Assembly (NCBI RefSeq): GCF_012849555.1
Contig: NZ_CP051685.1
Span: 4,030,001 to 4,094,000, forward strand
DNA length: 64,000 bases
DNA from: Massilia forsythiae
Lineage (GTDB): Bacteria > Pseudomonadota > Gammaproteobacteria > Burkholderiales > Burkholderiaceae_D
Direction of reading: 5' to 3'
The position numbers and the translations under genes were made by a program. Under the pieces are notes generated by a model. The model ran no database searches, had not been told where the DNA came from, and saw nothing but the letters and a program-made list of their open reading frames with translations. Shown here piece by piece: positions 48,332-56,674 of the stretch (the stretch's first letter is position 1; the number at the start of each line of letters is the position of its first letter).

Positions 48332-49441
48332 TCAGTCCGGGATGTCGGACGGCCGCGAGGGTTCGATGCGCGCGCGCGCGTTCATCCGGTGGCGGTACGC
48401 GCTCGAGCGCTCGTAGGCGGCGCGGCGGATGCGCATGATGCCGCCCAGCGGCCGGTGCGCCTCGACGCCGTTCCACGGATTGAACGACAGCACGTCGTCG
48501 CCGTGGACGCGGCGCCCGGGGCTGGCGCTGTCCTGCGCGGGAAAGCGCAGGGTGGCGATCGGCCGGTGCGGGCAATCCTCCTCGCGCCACAAGACGGCCG
48601 CATCCTCGACCGGCATGGCGGCCAGGTCCACGCACAGCTGCGCCGACAGTTCGTATTCGGCGCCGTGGGCGGCGAAGTGCGCGCTCACGGCGTCGCGCAT
48701 GGCGGCGTCGTGCAGGTCCGCCACCGGCTGCCCGGCCAGGGCGCGCACCGCGTCCGAACGCGGCGTGAGCGCCAGCTTGGCGATGTGGTCGCCGAAGCGG
48801 ATCGCCGCCTGCGTATGGTAGGTCTCGCCGAGCGGATGGTGGTGGTCGCGTGCCAGACCTTCCAGCGTGGCACCGGGAGCGATACCGAACGCTTCCAGCA
48901 GCTCCTTGGCGCCGCGCGCGGTCCCGGCCACCAGGCGCTGGAAGGTGTCGGGCGCGTGCGCATTGGCTTCCAGCAGCGCCAGCATCTGCTTGTATCTCGG
49001 GATCGTGCCGAAGGCCAGCACCGGGAAGTTCACCATCAGGAAATCCTGGTTGGCGCCGCCGATATCGGGCGACAGGCGCGCGCCGTCCACGCCGATCACC
49101 TTGATGGCGAAGCCGCGCGGCGCCGGGATCTTGTCCGAATGGATGTCACCGGGCGCCGACGACAGGCGCGCGACCACGGCGTAGGTGCGCGGTGCGGCGA
49201 AGATGCCCTGGCGCAATGCCGGCACCAGGCCGGCGTGCACCGTCATCTCGCCCACGATCAAGCCGTTGGACTTGGCGTGCGCGTCGCGGATCGCGTGGCG
49301 GTGGCGTTCGAAGGCGCAGCGGTTAGTGGCGGCCATCCGCTCGACGATCTCGTCGATCAGGGCCGCCTCGTCGTCAGCGACGTTTTCGACGGACGGCGCA
49401 TAGGCGAGCGGCGCCTTGGAGGGGTGCGGATGGGTCGACAG
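48332..49441 (-). CDS. Catalase-family protein, probable CTG start
   Basis: A small catalase-like haem protein. The distal-His segment is present (RDAHAKSNGLIVGEMTVHAG, like the RVVHAKGxGAxG block of catalases), followed by ARLSSAPGDIHSD, GFAIKVIGVDGARL and FLMVNFPVLAFG. The end reads VLSFNPWNGVEAHRPLGGIM. Only about 335-369 residues long, so it lacks the full catalase barrel and C-terminal domains. The first ATG is at 49336, but the frame continues upstream to CTG at 49441, preceded by AGGAG at six bases, adding 35 residues (STHPHPSKAPLAYAPSVENV). That start is preferred; ATG at 49336 is the alternative. Confidence 0.85.
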   Translation of the reverse strand: MSTHPHPSKAPLAYAPSVENVADDEAALIDEIVERMAATNRCAFERHRHAIRDAHAKSNGLIVGEMTVHAGLVPALRQGIFAAPRTYAVVARLSSAPGDIHSDKIPAPRGFAIKVIGVDGARLSPDIGGANQDFLMVNFPVLAFGTIPRYKQMLALLEANAHAPDTFQRLVAGTARGAKELLEAFGIAPGATLEGLARDHHHPLGETYHTQAAIRFGDHIAKLALTPRSDAVRALAGQPVADLHDAAMRDAVSAHFAAHGAEYELSAQLCVDLAAMPVEDAAVLWREEDCPHRPIATLRFPAQDSASPGRRVHGDDVLSFNPWNGVEAHRPLGGIMRIRRAAYERSSAYRHRMNARARIEPSRPSDIPD

Positions 49442-49650
49442 TGGAATCTCCTGAATGTTGCCTTAATGAAAACATCAGGAGTATGGTAGGGGATGATGGG
49501 TTGCGCCGCAACCGAGGGCGGGCTCTAGCGTGCCCCCTTGCGGGCAAGGCCTTGGCGCCGCCGGCCCGATCGCAGGCAGCTTGGCGCGCGCAAGCACCGC
49601 TGCGCGCAAAGCGCGGCGGCTAATGCGCGCCAAAATTTTTTTTTGCGCGC

Positions 49651-50856
49651 CTATCGCAGCGCCAGCCGCAACTGCAGCAGGAAGTGGTCGACGTCGGCCA
49701 GGCCGGTATAGCGCCCCAGGGTGATGCGCATCGCGCTGCGCGCCAGCGCATCGCCCAGGCCGAGCGCGCGCAGCACGTAGGAAGGCGCGGCGCTGGCCGA
49801 GTTGCAGGCGGAACCGGCGGATACCGCGATGTCCGGCAGGCGCTCTGCCAGCGGGCCGCAATCGGCGAAACTGACGTTCAGGTTGTGCGGGATGCGCCGA
49901 TCGAGGTCGCCGTTGAAGCGCACGCCGGGCAGGGCGGCCAGGCCGTCGCGCAGGCGGTCGCGCAGCGCGCCGATGCGCAGCGCCTCGGCGTCCATTTCCA
50001 GGCGCGCCAGCTCGCAGGCCGCGCCCATGCCGACGATCTGGTGGCTGGGCAGCGTGCCCGAGCGCAGGCCCTGTTCGTGGCCGCCGCCATCCATCTGCGC
50101 TTCCAGGCGCACGCCCTCGCGCACGTACAGCGCGCCGATGCCCTTGGGGCCGTACAGCTTGTGCGCGCTCAGCGACAGCAGGTCGATGTGCAAGCGCTCG
50201 ACGTCGATGTGCAGCTTGCCTGCGGCCTGGGCGGCGTCCACGTGCAGCAGCACGCCGCGCGCGCGGCAGATGCGGCCGAATTCTCCGACCGGCTGGATCA
50301 CGCCGATCTCGTTGTTGACCATCATGACCGAGGCCAGGATGGTGTCCGGCCGCAGCGCCGCTTCGAAGGCGGCCGGGTCGACCAGGCCATTCGCTTGCGG
50401 CTGCAGGTAGGTAACCTCGAAGCCTTCGCTCTCCAGCCGGCGCATCGAGTCCAGCACGGCCTTGTGCTCGGTGGCCACGGTGACCAGGTGATTGCCCCGG
50501 GCGCGGTTGGCGTGCGCCGCGCCTTTCAGGGCCAGGTTGTTGGATTCGGTGGCGCCGGAGGTCCAGACGATGCGGGCGGCCGGTGCCTCGACGAGTGCCG
50601 CGACCTGGGCGCGCGCCTTGGCCACCGCGAAGGCGGCGTCCTGGCCGAAGCCGTGCGAGGTACTGGCCGGGTTACCGAATTTCTCGGTCATGAACACCAG
50701 CATTTGCTGGGCGACGCGCGGATCGACCGGGGTGGTGGCCGCGTAGTCCAGGTAGATCGGAAGTGCCGGCGGTTCAGGGCGCGCCGCCGGCGCGGGCAGA
50801 TCGAGCGGGCTGCGACAGGGCGCCGCTGCGCGGCTGGGAGCGAGGAAGTCGGTCAT
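49651..50856 (-). CDS. Cysteine desulfurase (IscS/NifS-like)
   Basis: A 401-residue PLP enzyme that moves sulfur from cysteine to acceptor proteins. Landmarks are [48 protein letters not shown], the PLP lysine in [12 protein letters not shown], the [15 protein letters not shown] loop and the catalytic cysteine in [17 protein letters not shown]. The N-terminal 35 residues are a Pro/Ala extension not found in IscS. No iscU, iscA or hesB gene is adjacent, so this is probably a stand-alone desulfurase. Start chosen at the ATG 50856; a TTG lies nine bases upstream. Confidence 0.92.
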   Translation of the reverse strand: MTDFLAPSRAAAPCRSPLDLPAPAARPEPPALPIYLDYAATTPVDPRVAQQMLVFMTEKFGNPASTSHGFGQDAAFAVAKARAQVAALVEAPAARIVWTSGATESNNLALKGAAHANRARGNHLVTVATEHKAVLDSMRRLESEGFEVTYLQPQANGLVDPAAFEAALRPDTILASVMMVNNEIGVIQPVGEFGRICRARGVLLHVDAAQAAGKLHIDVERLHIDLLSLSAHKLYGPKGIGALYVREGVRLEAQMDGGGHEQGLRSGTLPSHQIVGMGAACELARLEMDAEALRIGALRDRLRDGLAALPGVRFNGDLDRRIPHNLNVSFADCGPLAERLPDIAVSAGSACNSASAAPSYVLRALGLGDALARSAMRITLGRYTGLADVDHFLLQLRLALR

Positions 50857-50972
50857 GGCGGTCAAAATCGAGGTGGCGATGACTTACCTTACCCGCGTTC
50901 GCCAGGAAAACCAACGACCGATACCGAGCTTGGATATCGGTTTTTCGTCGCCGGCGCCGCGTTCCCGCCCGC

Positions 50973-53264
50973 TCAGGCGGCCTGGCGCAAGTCCCTGGCG
51001 GCGGCCACCATGTTGGCCAGCGCCGGCAGCACCTCGGCCCACTGGCGCGTTTTCAAGCCGCAGTCCGGATTGACCCACAGGCGCTCGGCCGGGATGCGTC
51101 CGGCGGCCTTGCGCATCAAGTCCACGATGTGTTCGCGGCTGGGGATGTTGGGCGAGTGGATGTCGTACACACCCGGCCCAATCGCGTTCGGATAGGCGAA
51201 GTGTTCGAAGGCGTCGAGCAGTTCCATGCTTGACCGCGCCGTCTCGATGGTGATCACGTCGGCATCCATGGCGGCGATGGCGGCGACGATGTCGTTGAAC
51301 TCCGAGTAGCACATGTGGGTGTGGATCTGCGTGTCGTCGCGCACGCCGTTGGCGGCGATGCGGAAGGCGTCCACCGCCCAGCCAAGATAGCGTTTCCACT
51401 GCGCGCGCCGCAGCGGCAAGCCTTCGCGCAGCGCCGCCTCGTCGATCTGGATCACGCGCACGCCGGCGCGTTCCAGGTCGAGCACTTCTTGCCGGATCGC
51501 CAGCGCCAGCTGCAGGCAGGATGCGCTGCGCGGCTGGTCGTCGCGCACGAACGACCAGTTCAGCATGGTCACCGGGCCGGTCAGCATGCCTTTTACCGGC
51601 TTGGCCGTGAGCGACTGGGCATGGGCGATCCATTCGACCGTCATCGTGCGCGGGCGGCCGACGTCGCCGAACAGGATCGGCGGCTTGACGCAGCGCGAGC
51701 CGTAGGACTGGACCCAGCCGGACTCGCTGAAGGCATAGCCCTGCAACTGCTCGCCGAAGTACTCGACCATGTCGTTGCGCTCGGCTTCGCCGTGCACCAG
51801 CACGTCCAGGCCCAGTGCCTCCTGCTCGCGCACGCTGCGTTCGATCTCGGCGCGCATCGCCGCCCGGTAGGCAGCGTCGTCGAGCTGGCCGGCCTTGTGG
51901 CCGGCGCGCGCCTGGCGGATGCTTGCCGTCTGCGGGAAGGAACCGATGGTCGTGGTCGGGTAGGGCGGCAGCCGGAGCAGGGCCGCTTGCCGGGCCGCGC
52001 GCTCCGGGTAGGCGCCATGGCGCCGGCCGAAATGCGCGTCGATGCCCGCCACCGCCGCCCGCACGGCAGGGTCGTGCACGCGCGGCGAGGCGCGCCGGCT
52101 CGCCAGCGCGGCGGCGTTGGCGGCCAAGGCATCGGCGACGCTGGCGCGGCCCTCGCGCAGCGCGCGCGCCAGCACCTGCAGTTCGTCCAGCTTTTGCACG
52201 GCGAAGGCGAGCCAGGATGCCAGTTCGGGGTCGAGCCGCCGTTCGCCGGCGAGATCGACCGGCACGTGCAGCAGCGAGCACGAGGGCGCGATCCACAGTC
52301 GCTCGCCGCGGCGTTCGGCGATCGGTTCCAGCCAGTCGAGCACCGCGGCCAGGTCGGTCTTCCAGACGTTGCGGCCATCGACCACGCCCAGCGACAGCAC
52401 CTTGTGGTCGGGCAGCAGGTTCAGCAGCGGCACGATGTCGTCGCGGCCGCAGACGGCATCCACGTGCAGGCCGGCGACGGGCAAATTGGCGGCCAGGTAG
52501 CGGTTTTCCTCCAGCTGGCCGAAATAGGTGGCCACCAGCAGCTTGGCCGGGCAGGCCTTCAGGTGGTGGTAGGACAGGTTGAACGCGTGCTGCCAGTCGA
52601 GGTCGAGTTCGGTGACCAGCACCGGCTCGTCGACCTGTACCCATTCGGCGCCGTGTTCGGCCAGGGTGCACAGCAGCTGCGCATACGCGTCCAGCAGCGC
52701 CGGCAGCAGCGCCAGCTTGTCCGATCCGTCGCGCGCCTTGCCCAGCGCCAAGTACGTTACCGGGCCGACGATGACCGGTTTCGCCTTGACGCCCTGCGCC
52801 CTGGCCTCGGCCAGCTGCGTCAGCAGGCGCGTGGCGTCCAGCGCGAAGCTGGTGGCGGCGCCGAATTCCGGCACGATGTAGTGGTAGTTGGTGTCGAACC
52901 ACTTGGTCATCTCGCCGGCGGCGACCCCGCCGCAGCAACCGGCGTGGTCTTCGGCGCCTTGGGCCGAGCGCCCGCGCGCCACGCGGAAGTAATTGTCCAG
53001 CGCGTCGCCATGGAAGCCTTGCACGCGCTCGGGCAGGTTGCCCAGCGTGACGCTCATGTCCAGCATCTGGTCGTAGAAGGAAAAGTCGCCCACCGGCGCC
53101 AGGTCGAGGCCGGCTTGCGCCTGCCAGTGATCGCGGCGCAATGTGGCGCCCAGTGCCTGCAGTGCGTCGCGCGAGGAGTCGCCTTTCCAATACGCCTCCA
53201 GGCCGAACTTCAATTCGCGCTTGGCGCCGATGCGCGGAAAGCCCAGGTTATGAACGACTGCCAT
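50973..53264 (-). CDS. metE: Cobalamin-independent methionine synthase
   Basis: 5-methyltetrahydropteroyltriglutamate-homocysteine methyltransferase, 763 residues, usual length. N-terminal half begins [21 protein letters not shown]. The C-terminal barrel holds the zinc and substrate ligands: H650 and C652 in HTHMCYSEF, a downstream Glu, and C735 in NPDCGLKTR; also [11 protein letters not shown]. The start follows GGAA at about seven bases, and the upstream 24-base palindrome touches this ribosome-binding region. Divergent metR implies MetR activation with homocysteine as co-regulator. No cobalamin riboswitch fits in the 97-base spacer. Confidence 0.97.
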   Translation of the reverse strand: MAVVHNLGFPRIGAKRELKFGLEAYWKGDSSRDALQALGATLRRDHWQAQAGLDLAPVGDFSFYDQMLDMSVTLGNLPERVQGFHGDALDNYFRVARGRSAQGAEDHAGCCGGVAAGEMTKWFDTNYHYIVPEFGAATSFALDATRLLTQLAEARAQGVKAKPVIVGPVTYLALGKARDGSDKLALLPALLDAYAQLLCTLAEHGAEWVQVDEPVLVTELDLDWQHAFNLSYHHLKACPAKLLVATYFGQLEENRYLAANLPVAGLHVDAVCGRDDIVPLLNLLPDHKVLSLGVVDGRNVWKTDLAAVLDWLEPIAERRGERLWIAPSCSLLHVPVDLAGERRLDPELASWLAFAVQKLDELQVLARALREGRASVADALAANAAALASRRASPRVHDPAVRAAVAGIDAHFGRRHGAYPERAARQAALLRLPPYPTTTIGSFPQTASIRQARAGHKAGQLDDAAYRAAMRAEIERSVREQEALGLDVLVHGEAERNDMVEYFGEQLQGYAFSESGWVQSYGSRCVKPPILFGDVGRPRTMTVEWIAHAQSLTAKPVKGMLTGPVTMLNWSFVRDDQPRSASCLQLALAIRQEVLDLERAGVRVIQIDEAALREGLPLRRAQWKRYLGWAVDAFRIAANGVRDDTQIHTHMCYSEFNDIVAAIAAMDADVITIETARSSMELLDAFEHFAYPNAIGPGVYDIHSPNIPSREHIVDLMRKAAGRIPAERLWVNPDCGLKTRQWAEVLPALANMVAAARDLRQAA

Positions 53265-53272
53265 ACAAATTC

Positions 53273-53296
53273 CATGAATGAGTTAATTCATTCATG
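53273..53296. promoter_or_regulatory. 24-base palindrome in the metE-metR spacer
   Basis: CATGAATGA (53273-53281) and TCATTCATG (53288-53296) are perfect complements around GTTAAT, of which TTAA is also symmetric; only one base pair of the 24-base element mismatches. It ends 9 bases before the metE start codon and contains TGAA/TTCA half sites related to the MetR consensus TGAA-N5-TTCA, although the spacing is longer. It is probably a MetR operator or autoregulatory site, or an RNA hairpin abutting the metE ribosome-binding site. Confidence 0.6.
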
Positions 53297-53361
53297 ATAA
53301 GATCCTGATATGGATGAAGTAAAATGGTCATTTTTCACGTATCCATGGATTTCATTCATAC

Positions 53362-54249
53362 ATGCTCGAGCGTTCCCATCTTGAGATCCTGGTCGAGGTC
53401 AAGCGCCACGGTTCGGTGACGGCAGCGGCCGAGGCGCTGCACCTGACCCAATCGGCGCTCAGCCACAATATCCGCAAGCTGGAGCAGCAGGCCGGCACCG
53501 ATATCTGGCTGCGCGAGGGCAGGGCACTGCGCCTGACGCAGGCCGGCGAATACCTGCTGGCGGTGGCGCAGCGACTGCTGCCCCAAATGGAGTTGGCCGA
53601 GCAGCAGCTGGCCCATTTCGCCCAGGGCGAACGCGGTACGCTGCGCATCGGCATGGAGTGCCACCCGTGCTACCAGTGGCTGCTGAAGGTGGTGGCGCCC
53701 TACCTGGCGGCGTGGCCGCTGGTCGACGTCGACGTCAAGCAGAAATTCCAGTTCGGCGGGGTCAAGGCGCTGCTGGGTCACGAGATCGACCTGCTGGTCA
53801 CGCCCGACCCGATGCTGCATCCAGGGCTGCGCTTCGAGCCGGTGTTCGGCTACGAGCAGGTGCTGGTGGTGCACGAGGCGCACCCCTGGGCCGGCCAGGA
53901 AGCGGTGCGGCCGGAACAGCTGGCCGAGGAAACCCTGATCACGTATCCGGTCCCCATCGACCGCCTCGACATCTATAATACGTTCCTGTTGCCGGCCAAT
54001 TGCAGGCCGCGCAAGCACAAGACCATCGAGACCACCGACATCATGCTGCAGATGGTCGCCGGCGGCCGCGGCGTGACGGCGCTGCCGAAATGGCTGGTGA
54101 CCGACTACGCGCCGCACCTGCGCCTGCGCACGTTGCGGCTCGGCCCCCAGGGCATCCGGAAGCACATCCACCTGGGCGCGCGCGAGGCCGACTGGAACAC
54201 CGATTACCTGCACGCCTTCGTGGCGCTGGCCCGCCAGACGGGCCAATAA
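53362..54249 (+). CDS. metR: LysR-family regulator MetR
   Basis: LysR-type transcription factor of 295 residues. The winged-helix region has HLEILVEVKRHGSVTAAAEA and LTQSALSHNIRKLEQQAGTD; the effector domain has ECHPCYQWLLKVVAPYLAAW and VTPDPMLHPGLRFEP. The divergent position next to metE, the CHPCYQW segment and length identify MetR, which uses homocysteine as co-inducer. Spacer 53265-53361 carries a palindrome and other TGAA/TTCA half sites likely bound by MetR for metE activation and self-repression. The next gene starts 18 bases downstream. Confidence 0.93.
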   Translation: MLERSHLEILVEVKRHGSVTAAAEALHLTQSALSHNIRKLEQQAGTDIWLREGRALRLTQAGEYLLAVAQRLLPQMELAEQQLAHFAQGERGTLRIGMECHPCYQWLLKVVAPYLAAWPLVDVDVKQKFQFGGVKALLGHEIDLLVTPDPMLHPGLRFEPVFGYEQVLVVHEAHPWAGQEAVRPEQLAEETLITYPVPIDRLDIYNTFLLPANCRPRKHKTIETTDIMLQMVAGGRGVTALPKWLVTDYAPHLRLRTLRLGPQGIRKHIHLGAREADWNTDYLHAFVALARQTGQ

Positions 54250-54267
54250 CATCATCTAGAAAACATC

Positions 54268-56472
54268 ATGGAAATCAAGGTCAACTTTCTCGACAAGCTT
54301 CGCCTGGAAGCCAAGTTCGACGACTTCACCGTCATCGCCGACCAGCCGATCCGCTATAAAGGCGACGGCTCGGCGCCCGGCCCCTTCGACTACTTCCTGG
54401 CCTCGTCGGCCCTGTGCGCGGCCTATTTCGTAAAGTTGTACTGCAACACGCGCGCCATCCCGACCGAGAATATCCGCCTCTCGCAGAACAACATCGTCGA
54501 CCCGGAAAACCGCTATCAACAGATTTTCAAGATCCAGGTCGAGCTGCCGGCCGACATCTCGGACAAGGACCGCCAGGGCATCCTGCGCTCGATCGAGCGC
54601 TGCACCGTCAAGAAGGTGGTGCAGGCCGGTCCCGAGTTCGTGATCGAGGAAGTCGCCAACCTGGACGCCGACGCCCAGGCGCTGCTGACGCTGGCGCCCG
54701 GCGCCGATGCGCAAACCTACATCCCGGGCAAGGACCTGCCGCTGGAGCAGACCATCGCCAATATGTCCGCGCTGCTGGCCGGCCTGGGCATCAAGATCGA
54801 GATCGCCTCGTGGCGCAACATCGTGCCCAACGTGTGGTCGCTGCATATCCGCGATGCCCATTCGCCGATGTGCTTCACCAACGGCAAGGGATCGACCAAG
54901 GAAAGCGCGCTGGCCTCGGCGCTGGGCGAATACATCGAACGCATCAGCAACAACCATTTCTATGCCGGCGCCTACTGGGGACGCGCGTTCGCCGATGCGC
55001 CTTTCGTGCATTACCCGGACGAGCGCTGGTTCCCGTTCGGCGCCGACGACGTGCTGCCGCAAGGGCTCCTCGACGACTACAGCCTCGACATCTACGACCC
55101 GGACGGCGAGCTGCGCGCCTCGCACCTGGTCGACACCAACTCCGGCAATGCCGCGCGCGGCATCGTGGCGCTGCCCTACGTGCGCCAGTCGGATGGCGAG
55201 ACGGTCTACTTCCCGTCCAACCTGATCGAGAACCTCTACGCCAGCAACGGCATGAGCGCCGGTAACACCCTGGCCGAAGCCCAGGTGCAATGCCTGTCCG
55301 AGATCTTCGAGCGCGCCGTCAAGCGCCAGATCCTGGAAGGCGAGATGGCCTTGCCCGACGTGCCGCAGGACGTGCTGGCCAAGTACCCCGGCATCCTGGC
55401 CGGCATCCAGGCGCTGGAAGAGCAGGGCTTCCCGGTGCTGGTGAAGGACGCGTCGCTGGGCGGCACCTACCCGGTCATGTGCGTGACGCTGATGAACCCG
55501 CGCACCGGCGGCGTGTTCGCCTCGTTCGGCGCGCATCCGAGCTTCGAGGTGGCGCTCGAGCGCAGCCTGACCGAACTGCTGCAGGGCCGCAGCTTCGAAG
55601 GCTTGAACGACCTGCCGCAGCCCACCTTCGCCAGCAACGCCGTGACGGAACCGAACAACTTCGTCGAGCACTTCATCGATTCCAGCGGCATCGTGTCGTG
55701 GCGCTTCTTCAGCGCCAGGGCCGACGCCGACTTCGTCGAATGGGATTTCTCCGGCCGGGGCGAGGATTCCAACGCCCAGGAAGCCGCGACCCTGCTCGCC
55801 ATCCTGCGGGACATGGGCAAGGAAGTCTACATCGCCGAACTCGGCCAGCTCGGCGCCACCGCCTGCCGCATCCTGGTGCCGGGCTATTCGGAAGTCTATC
55901 CGGTGGAAGACCTGGTCTGGGACAACACCAACAAGGCGCTGCTGTTCCGCGAAGACATCCTGAACCTGCAGCGCCTGGACGACGAGCAGCTGGCGGACCT
56001 GCTGAACCGCCTGGAAAACAACGAGCTGGACGAGTACGCCGACATCGCCACCCTGATCGGCATCGAGTTCGACGAGAACACCGACTGGGGCCAGTTGACG
56101 GTGCTGGAACTGAAGCTGCTGGTCCACCTGGCGCTGGGCCAGCTGGAAGAAGCGCACGAACTGGTCGGCGCCTTCTTGCAGTACAACGACAACACGGTCG
56201 AGCGCCGCCTGTTCTACCAGGCCGTCAACGTGGTGCTGGAAGTGACGCTGGACGATGACCTGGCACTGGACGACTACGTCTTCAACTTCCGCCGCATGTA
56301 CGGCGACGCGCGCATGGACGCGGCGCTGGGGTCGGTGGACGGCAGCGTGCGTTTCTTCGGCTTGAGCGAAACCGGCATGGGGCTGGAAGGACTGGACCGG
56401 CACCAGCGCTTGCTGGACAGCTACCGCAAGCTGCATGCGGCGCGGGCGAAGGCGGCGGGCGTGGCGGCTTAG
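54268..56472 (+). CDS. OsmC-YcaO fusion protein
   Basis: A 734-residue protein with two domains. Residues 1 to about 140 are OsmC-like (PFDYFLASSALCAAYFVKLY, RSIERCTVKKVV), though only the first Cys has the usual position. Residues from about 150 match full E. coli YcaO, a factor linked to beta-methylthiolation of ribosomal protein S12 by RimO: IPGKDLPLEQTIANMSALLA, CFTNGKGSTKESALASALGE (ATP-binding region), YVRQSDGETVYFPSNLIENL. YcaO domains activate amide backbones with ATP; OsmC domains are peroxide reductases or related. This fused architecture is known. Starts 18 bases after metR, so it may share expression. Confidence 0.92.
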   Translation: MEIKVNFLDKLRLEAKFDDFTVIADQPIRYKGDGSAPGPFDYFLASSALCAAYFVKLYCNTRAIPTENIRLSQNNIVDPENRYQQIFKIQVELPADISDKDRQGILRSIERCTVKKVVQAGPEFVIEEVANLDADAQALLTLAPGADAQTYIPGKDLPLEQTIANMSALLAGLGIKIEIASWRNIVPNVWSLHIRDAHSPMCFTNGKGSTKESALASALGEYIERISNNHFYAGAYWGRAFADAPFVHYPDERWFPFGADDVLPQGLLDDYSLDIYDPDGELRASHLVDTNSGNAARGIVALPYVRQSDGETVYFPSNLIENLYASNGMSAGNTLAEAQVQCLSEIFERAVKRQILEGEMALPDVPQDVLAKYPGILAGIQALEEQGFPVLVKDASLGGTYPVMCVTLMNPRTGGVFASFGAHPSFEVALERSLTELLQGRSFEGLNDLPQPTFASNAVTEPNNFVEHFIDSSGIVSWRFFSARADADFVEWDFSGRGEDSNAQEAATLLAILRDMGKEVYIAELGQLGATACRILVPGYSEVYPVEDLVWDNTNKALLFREDILNLQRLDDEQLADLLNRLENNELDEYADIATLIGIEFDENTDWGQLTVLELKLLVHLALGQLEEAHELVGAFLQYNDNTVERRLFYQAVNVVLEVTLDDDLALDDYVFNFRRMYGDARMDAALGSVDGSVRFFGLSETGMGLEGLDRHQRLLDSYRKLHAARAKAAGVAA

Positions 56473-56517
56473 CTTCCTGCCGGAGCCTGCGTAACTTGAG
56501 GCCGCTTACTCAAGCAT

Positions 56518-56545
56518 CGTCGTCCCCGCGCAGGCGGGGACCCAT
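56518..56545. repeat. REP-like GC hairpin element, left copy
   Basis: 28-base element containing the hairpin GTCCCCGC-GCAG-GCGGGGAC. Its exact inverted copy is at 56617-56644, in the spacer between two convergent genes. This layout is that of a REP/BIME pair and may act as a bidirectional transcript end or stability element. Confidence 0.85.
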
Positions 56546-56616
56546 AGTACGTAAAAGCAATCGATAAATTACCAAGAACTCGAAAGCTTTGGAAGCGTCA
56601 ACTTCGGATACTCTGC

Positions 56617-56644
56617 ATGGGTCCCCGCCTGCGCGGGGACGACG
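56617..56644. repeat. REP-like GC hairpin element, right inverted copy
   Basis: Perfect reverse complement of 56518-56545, separated by 71 bases of AT-richer DNA. It lies 30 bases past the stop end of the TonB receptor gene on the minus strand, so it may form that gene's transcript end. Confidence 0.85.
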
Positions 56645-56674
56645 GTCTTCAGGTCGGCAGTATTATTTGGCGCA

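Noticed and set aside
49535..49650. Terminator after cysteine desulfurase (GC hairpins and a run of T)
   Set aside because: The GCGCGC elements flank A/T runs without a classical stem followed by U-tract in the right orientation; small CCTTGC/GCAAGG hairpin is too weak to call.
53265..53361. Cobalamin or SAM riboswitch upstream of metE
   Set aside because: The spacer is only 97 bases and has no riboswitch-like conserved core.
56518..56644. Possible CRISPR fragment (two 28-base repeats)
   Set aside because: The two copies are inverted relative to each other, each is a hairpin, and there is no third repeat or spacer array or cas gene.
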